Shown: positions 58,227 through 64,000 of the stretch, piece after piece | How positions within the stretch are numbered: position 1 is the stretch's first letter | How the letters are laid out: every line of letters starts with the position of its first letter | NCBI GenBank assembly: GCA_963920765.1 | Contig: OY987251.1 | Location: 7,256,501-7,320,500, forward strand | Length of the DNA stretch: 64,000 bases | Direction: 5' to 3' | Source of the DNA: Ulota crispa | Taxonomy: Eukaryota > Streptophyta > Bryopsida > Orthotrichales > Orthotrichaceae | Notes under the pieces: model-generated | Database searches by the model: none | The model's input: the letters and a program-made list of their open reading frames with translations, nothing else | What the model was told of the DNA's origin: nothing | Position numbers and translations under genes: made by a program

Positions 58227-58834
58227 AGGAGAGGGCATCTGAATTTGGGGCGCAAGGGAGGGACCCCAAACGGGACGGGAACGGGCCCAACGCCCCCACG
58301 CAGCGCAGGCGCAGCAAAACCCGGGTTATAACGGAGCAGACAAGCGCACCACATCTCAACAAACATGCCCCGAAAGCCTCCTCATAAGCTTATTCCTGGG
58401 GCCCCCAACCAGGTCCCCCGCGCTCCTACGGTCCCACCCTCCTCCTTTGTAAATTTATTTATCTCCACTGCTTCCGTAGCTCCTGTTCTACCGGGGTCCT
58501 GATATTACTGGTTTGACTTTACCGTCTCCCCCGGACATACCGGCCACGGAATACCACGGACTGCCCGGATACCACCCGTGCCGTATCCCCACCCGCAATC
58601 TCCCGTATTCGCGGGGGCGAGCCTTCCAGTCAGCGCTCGGGGGATTTTTTGAAGCCCATCCGGGGATATTTCTACCAATCGCTGAAGGAGGCCGGTATTC
58701 TTGTGCGGCTAACCAGACTCAGAGCATCCTCAATGCAGCAGGTATATCAGCTCTATACCACTGCACTCTCAGAGTGGGTCCGAGCTTGAGAACTGCATAT
58801 ATAATCCAACGTACCCTGCATATGGAATGTGACT
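58227..58834. other. GC-rich island without an identifiable gene
   Basis: About 600 bp with many CpG (ACGGGACGGGAACGGGCCC, CGCAGCGCAGGCGCAGC, GTATTCGCGGGGGCGAG). A 110-codon frame at 58513-58845 is Pro/Arg-rich without a recognised domain and runs into a transposon. It may be the remains of a gene or CpG-rich promoter. Confidence 0.35.
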
Positions 58835-59081
58835 TTAACCCCTAAAGGATGTTGCTGTTTTGTATATGGACTCCCGTGTTGTATACAAATGGGTATTTGG
58901 ATAGCACGTGAATCTCATTGGAGTTGTAAATTTCAAACCAAGTTAGAAACATAATACTGGGCAACTAGGATTTTTTGGGGAATTTTTGACATTTGTTGTA
59001 AAGTTTATTTTTTCAAGTACTAAATGGTTCTCCTACAAATACATACAACACTTTTGGTAGGCAACATCCTTTAGGGATTAA
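58835..59081 (-). mobile_element. TTAA-family MITE, GGATGTTG subtype, second copy
   Basis: TTAA-CCCCTAAAGGATGTTGC and GCAACATCCTTTAGGGA-TTAA bound 247 bp. Internally collinear with 13251-13496 in reverse. Its right TTAA is the left TTAA of the next element. Confidence 0.85.
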
Positions 59082-59156
59082 CCCCTAAGCACTTAGGGTT
59101 TCGAAATAAGTCGAGAATGCGGATCATTTCGGTTTGCTTAGGCTCTTAGGGGATAA
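59078..59156. mobile_element. Very short TTAA-family MITE (79 bp)
   Basis: TTAA-CCCCTAAGCACTTAGGG on the left and TTAGGCTCTTAGGGG-ATAA on the right. It is packed between two other members. Confidence 0.65.
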
Positions 59157-59712
59157 CACTCCTAAAGGAGCAACTGTCCCCTCAAGGGGTATTTGGGATT
59201 TTAGGCATGCACTTACAACTAAACTACTTTGTATGATTTTTTGAAACCTTTATAGAAGAGAGGGAATTCAAAAATCTGCATGGATATCAAACTGATTCTT
59301 CAATCCAATATTTATTGAAGAAGTTAAAAATGAATTTCTAGAAAACAAGGGACGGCGGGCAACCCAAAAACTTCTTCAAAAAGTGCATTTAATTTTTTTT
59401 AAACGAGACACATTCTTTAGATTTATATATACGTGGGTAGCTTTGAATCATTCAATTTTGATTAATGAGATGAAAGTTATGAGGAGCTTTAGTTTGTGGG
59501 TAGGTATGGTTCATCTCATCAATCAAAATTGAATGATTCAAAGCTTCTCACTCAGACATAAATCTAGAGAAACAATTTCAAAAGAAAATCCATTTGTATT
59601 TTATTTTAAAGAAGTTTTTTGAGTTGCCCAGGCTGCCTGGAGTTCAAAAAAACAACATATCATGCAATAACTTTTGAGCCATGTAGTCAAAAGTTATGAA
59701 AATTGTTGGATC
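59153..59712 (+). mobile_element. TTAA-family element, GGACC subtype, right end lost
   Basis: ACTCCTAAAGGAGCAACTGTC, then CCTCAAGGGGTATTTGGG and TTGAAACCTTTATAGAAG, follow the subtype layout. A central foldback repeats GATGAAAGTTATGAGG. No right terminus appears before the next element's TTAA at 59713. Confidence 0.65.
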
Positions 59713-61513
59713 TTAACCCTTTAAGGACCGTGCGACCACATTTTGGTCATTGGGAGTAGTTTTTGGCCTATACATCAAAATTGCTCAACAATTTGGAAAT
59801 TGGTCTTGAAGTACACTTGTGATCACAAGAATTTTGCATCCATCTAAAAAAAACAATGGAATCAGGTATGTGAGTTGACAAATAATGGTGTTTATATGAC
59901 ATGGCCTCAAAATAGGTATCCATTTTTTGTCAAAAATGGATCAAAGCAACAACACAATACATCAAGTATGCAAGAAGAATGTCAAACTTCAATTGCACAA
60001 TCTTAAAAAAATTCAAATTGCTTAAGAAATACACTTGTATTGTTTTCCTCTACGGTAGTAGTATAATTGTAGTGTTTAAAGATCTACGAAAATGGTATTG
60101 TCATTTTATTTTAAAAACTTGACATCCAACATTGAAGGCCAATTCTTGATTGTTTTCACTAGTTGGATTTTCCATAACAATTATCAAATTTCTTGGAGAG
60201 TATTTTAAGGGTAGTCAAGAAAGTGGGATTTTTGACCCTTTTTGTCCACCTAGCTACACTTTGTGATTGCTATTTTTATATATTTTGTGTGAAACTAGCC
60301 TTATTGGAAAGGTGGGAACCTTGGCTTTCTAGAAATGTAAGGCTCTTTTCAATCAAAGCTTGCATGAAGAGTTAACATCCAAAACCACACAAGCATGAAA
60401 AACTAGAGATTCTCCAAATATGACTCATTCAATCATTATAATATTTTACCTCCAACGGTAGATCTAGCTCAAATTTTGGTATGTAACAACAAACAAGGTG
60501 TCCTCTCCATTTGTACAATTGGATTGTTCAAATTGGGTCCATACCTAATTCAACTGCACATGTACATTTGTCAACCTTGATTTTAGTGGGTTTTCTGAAA
60601 ATGGGTGTGGTCCTTAACCCCTAAATGCCCAAGGGTGTTTTTCTTGTTTTCAGAAGGTAGTTTTGAAGTTTTGAATTGTCTTTGTAAGATCATTATTATA
60701 CATCAAAACAAAATTGTAACCGTTGAATCTTGAACTTCAAGGCTTCTAGATGGCACTACCCAAAAAGAATCCAAAATGGTTGCGTGGATTTTAAGATATT
60801 TGTGATTGAATGATGATGAATATGGAATTTTTTTCTTTTTTTTGAGCTGCCCAAAACTTTTAATGTAAACTGGCAACTTTTGGATACAAAATTGGGAGGC
60901 AACCACTTAGGATGCTTTAGTGTTTATTGTTGTTACTTCAAAACCAATGACCCCTCTTCCAAAACCATGACCACAATTTCACAAATGAGCCTGCAACGCA
61001 ACTCTCAAAACGCAACCGTCTAATACAAAGAAATTTTCAACTTCAATTATTGACCAAAAATCTTTATGAATGAAAGAATTTTCAATGGTGAAAGGATTCT
61101 AATTAGTATAACAAAGACATTCCAAGTGAAATTAGTCCAAAAGCACTTTTAGATTTTGCAAGATGTCAAAATTTTAGTAAAAAGGCCTTTATTGCCTAAG
61201 GGAGTGCCCACATGAAATCTTCATCTTTTGCTGAACTTGATGCCTGTCTTTTCAATGTGGCAACTTCTCATAGGTTCTATGACACTATTCACAATACTAT
61301 TCATGACAAAAAATGTATGCTTGTAGTTAACCTTCCACCAAAAACAAATGGAGTGAGATATTTGAACGGCGAAGCTAACTTTAACACGCAACTTTTCTAT
61401 AAAAAAAACCTCAAAACAATAATATTTGTAACTTCAGCATGGTTTCAAAGTTTCATGAAATTTTTTGGACACCGAAATTTGGTGCCTTGGACATTTGGGG
61501 ATTAAAGGGTTAA
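59713..61513. mobile_element. TTAA-family element split in its own end by another member
   Basis: The left end is TTAA-CCCTTTAAGGACC. The right end is cut at the TTAA inside GGTCCTTAAAGGG by the element at 60614-61505. With that insertion set aside, the terminus reads GGTCC-TTAA-AGGG-TTAA, an exact complement of the left end. Own length is about 913 bp. Confidence 0.85.
60614..61505. mobile_element. TTAA-family element, TGCCC subtype, nested (892 bp)
   Basis: TTAA-CCCCTAAATGCCCAAGG and CCTTGGACATTTGGGGA-TTAA. It is inserted in the right terminal repeat of 59713-61513 with a TTAA on each side (60614-60617 and 61502-61505), the clearest target duplication of the superfamily here. A 97-codon frame at 61212-61505 has no recognised domain. 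Confidence 0.85.
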
Positions 61514-61900
61514 AGCTACTCTTTGGACACATCATGTGTGAAAATTAAAAATAAATAAATGAAAAGCCCATTTGTAGTGAGCTGCCCAAAATTACAATGT
61601 TGCCAAAAAGAAAAGAAAAACTGCTTGGGCTTTTAGGGGTTAAGGACTTAATTTTGTTGGGTTTTAAGCTTTGCAAAATCTTGTCTTTGAACATTTTTTT
61701 TGGGTTAAAATCTCGACTTTTCTCTCAAGTGTAAAGGTTGTAGAGTTTATTTCAAAAAATCCACTAGTGAAAAGAAAACATTGGGACCCTTTTGTGCTCC
61801 AAAAGAACCTTGGGTTTTATTTTAAAGCAACTCTTAACAATGGATTTCAAACTAAAAATTTAGACTGTTGTCCCTGGATAAAATCTATATGATTGTTTTA

Positions 61901-62267
61901 GAGCATTGCCACCGCTCTCCCTCAACACCAAACGCGACGGCAAATTTAATGAGCTCCCACGTGGGCCACTTCAAGTACCGGCTTTGCTCTTTCAAGAACA
62001 CTTTCACTGTGCACTCACGCTACTTTGTCCTTTCTTCTTTTCAGCACCAGGAAAGGAAACAAGCAAGAAGGATCCCTCAACATATTCAAGTACTCCCGTG
62101 AGCTGTAACGTGAATGCAAAAGATCTAGAGAGTAGCATGAACAAGAGCTTGTAGTGTTGCCCAAGAAATCCGGAAAGGCTTTTGCGTGGGTGCGGTGGAG
62201 CTCAGACATTCTCCTTCCTGCAACACTGGCGTTTGCGTCCGTTCTTGCGTTTGCGGTGACGATGCTC
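61901..62267. mobile_element. GC-rich element with GAGCAT ends (367 bp)
   Basis: GAGCATTGCCACCGC and GCGGTGACGATGCTC are inverted ends with one mismatch. The interior is much more GC-rich than the flanks and carries CACGTGGGCC and GCGTTTGCG words. It could have captured host sequence, but no gene is identified. Confidence 0.6.
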
Positions 62268-63780
62268 TTAGTGTTTGCACTCACCAATAATCACCAATCA
62301 ACTCTAAAATAAACAATCCAAAAAATAGTCTCAAATAAATTATGGATTAAAAATAAATAAATTGTACAAGAAGCTTTCTAGTTGAATTTTTTTCATAAAA
62401 TCTTTGTATTTAACTAAAAGGTTTTGTTCTTTGTATTGCATGTAGCTAATAGCTTTAGCACTTTTTGAGAGTACAAGTGTTAGAAAACTAGAGCAAGAAC
62501 TTAATGAAGCTTATTTAGATGAAAGAATTAATTTTTTTGTAAGCATGTGGCATGATTGCATTCAATTTTTGTTCAAATTTGAACACATGGTCCTTAAAGA
62601 CCAAGATAGAGTGTCAAAAATTGATTGTACTCAAAAAATGTCATTTTATACCAAAGAATAATACTTTTGAAACTTTACATATATTGACAATGAACACTTT
62701 ATAATGAAAATAATAAATTTTGAGTACTTCCTTCCACCTTCAAAAAATTTGTAAGTAATTTTAAAAAGAGGTGGAACAAAAACAATGTGGACTTGATGTG
62801 GCATTTTCATGGATTTGAAAAGGAAATTGGTTGAAACCCACATCAACTTTTTTGAAAGATGTGCTTTGGACATTTACCTTGAATTTTAAGTTCTTCCAAA
62901 TTCAAATGATAATCATTGGATGCATTGTGGTGATGTTTTGTCATGAATGTTTCTCTCATTCAAAGTAGTTGTAAGATATTTAAAAATCAACCTTGTTTCA
63001 TGATTGATTGAAAAGTTGAAAAACCAATATACTTATAAATGCGTGATTTGAAATGGGATACCTCCAAAAAAAAAACAAACAAACAAACAAACACTATGAA
63101 GACACAAAGTAACAAACATCAAACTCTTAGTGCAGAACTCAACAAAGCTTTTCGTTAATTTGTTTTATGCATAATTCAAGTAATGAATGTTTTTTCTCTT
63201 TAAAAAAATTGGAATTAAATATCGCGTTCATTATAAGTTTTAGTAAATATGATTAAATGCAATTTCCATGGATGCTAATGCTCAAAAAACATTCAAATAA
63301 ATGATGCGACTTTTTGTATCATTATCTTTCATGACATTGGTATCTTTTAGTTTTTTTATACATTGGTTTGTAATGTTGTAACCAACCTGAACTCCAAATA
63401 CAACAAATATGATTTATGCCTATGATTTCACCACCAAAATTTATAGTGTTTACCCATCAAATTTCCCTTAAAATCCATAGAATTTGGTGCAATTTGGTGT
63501 TAATGCAACTTGGTATTATGTATTGTGAGATATCACATCGTTTTGTTGCCCATTCAAGCATTTTTCATTCGTAGAAGCCCAAGTGGTAATATTGTTTATA
63601 AAGATTTTATTGAAGCGTTTAACTCCGATTATTAGATTGTGACTCATTTTTCCTTTGTTATGTGCTCTAGACTCTTTTAATTTTGTTCACAAATAGATTA
63701 TATTAAATTTAGTTGCATAGGATTTACAAAACTAAAATACATTATTAGTTTATTACGTATATATTGTGCACTACGGTCAT
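62268..63780. other. Unassigned AT-rich sequence with AAAC microsatellite
   Basis: No gene. An (AAAC)n tract of about five units lies at 63069-63092. Confidence 0.4.
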
Positions 63781-63999
63781 TTAAGCCTTGAACGTCTCGA
63801 AAGCCCTTTGCAGCCATATGTACAGACGTATTTGAGCTGCTCTAGGGCTTTCCAAATTCTTTTGTGCACATATCATCATTCAATTCTTTAATATGTATGG
63901 TTGTAACACTTAATTTCCAGCTAACTCAAACTTTTGAATATTGGTTGCGACCGTATTTGATGCCATAGCTCCAAAACCCAAGGACCCTTCAGAGGTTAA
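63781..63999 (+). mobile_element. TTAA-family MITE, ~219-bp subtype, copy 3
   Basis: TTAA-GCCTTGAACGTCTCGAAAG and GGACCCTTCAGAGG-TTAA. Shares GTACAGACGTATTTGAG, TATGTATGGTTGTAACACTT and a GTTGCGACCGTATTTG-like phrase with 27954-28185 and 22794-23012. It runs to the window's last base but one. Confidence 0.8.
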
Positions 64000-64000
64000 G

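Overview
This is a eukaryotic nuclear window, almost certainly from a plant. It is AT-rich and has one clear multi-exon gene with canonical GT..AG introns of about 0.6-1.8 kb. Around the gene is a dense carpet of small non-coding DNA transposons. The gene encodes a BPI/LBP (lipopolysaccharide-binding) protein of the plant LBR type. A Stowaway-like element and an hAT transposase relic of the plant DUF4371/ZNF862-like kind also point to a land plant or close streptophyte. I cannot name the species. An exact 200-base run of N (39425-39624) shows a draft assembly with a gap placeholder.

Layout. 1-2.6 kb: a CACTA-like MITE, a 112-bp tandem duplication, and a leader made of three ~190-bp repeats. 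2.775-9.073 kb (+): the six-exon LBP/BPI gene (527 aa), with several MITEs in its introns. 9.5-12.2 kb: a very AT-rich, unassigned block. 12.4-12.7 kb: an hAT transposase fragment. 13-64 kb: gene-poor DNA built from MITEs and foldback elements, many nested, with minisatellites and a degenerate ~180-bp periodic array at 37.6-38.4 kb.

The most striking feature is a large superfamily of non-coding elements that begin CCCCTAAA (or CCCTTTAA/CCCTTAAG), end with the inverted complement, and are flanked by TTAA. By my rough tally it covers about a fifth of the window in at least five size classes (79 bp to ~1.1 kb). Two nested copies show that TTAA is the duplicated target. TTAA targets and CCC..GGG ends are the signature of piggyBac-type transposases, so this looks like a plant piggyBac-like MITE radiation. 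No transposase for it lies in the window. The copies insert into and beside one another: four abut at 58.8-61.5 kb, two share a TTAA at 40.1-41.9 kb, and 51.6-54.7 kb is a three-level nest of two transposon types.

Other families are Mutator-like foldbacks with 9-bp duplications, Tc1/mariner-like TA elements, GAGCAT-ended foldbacks and a Stowaway-like element. Apart from the LBP/BPI gene I see no convincing intact host gene. The other open frames are short and sit in repeats or low-complexity sequence.
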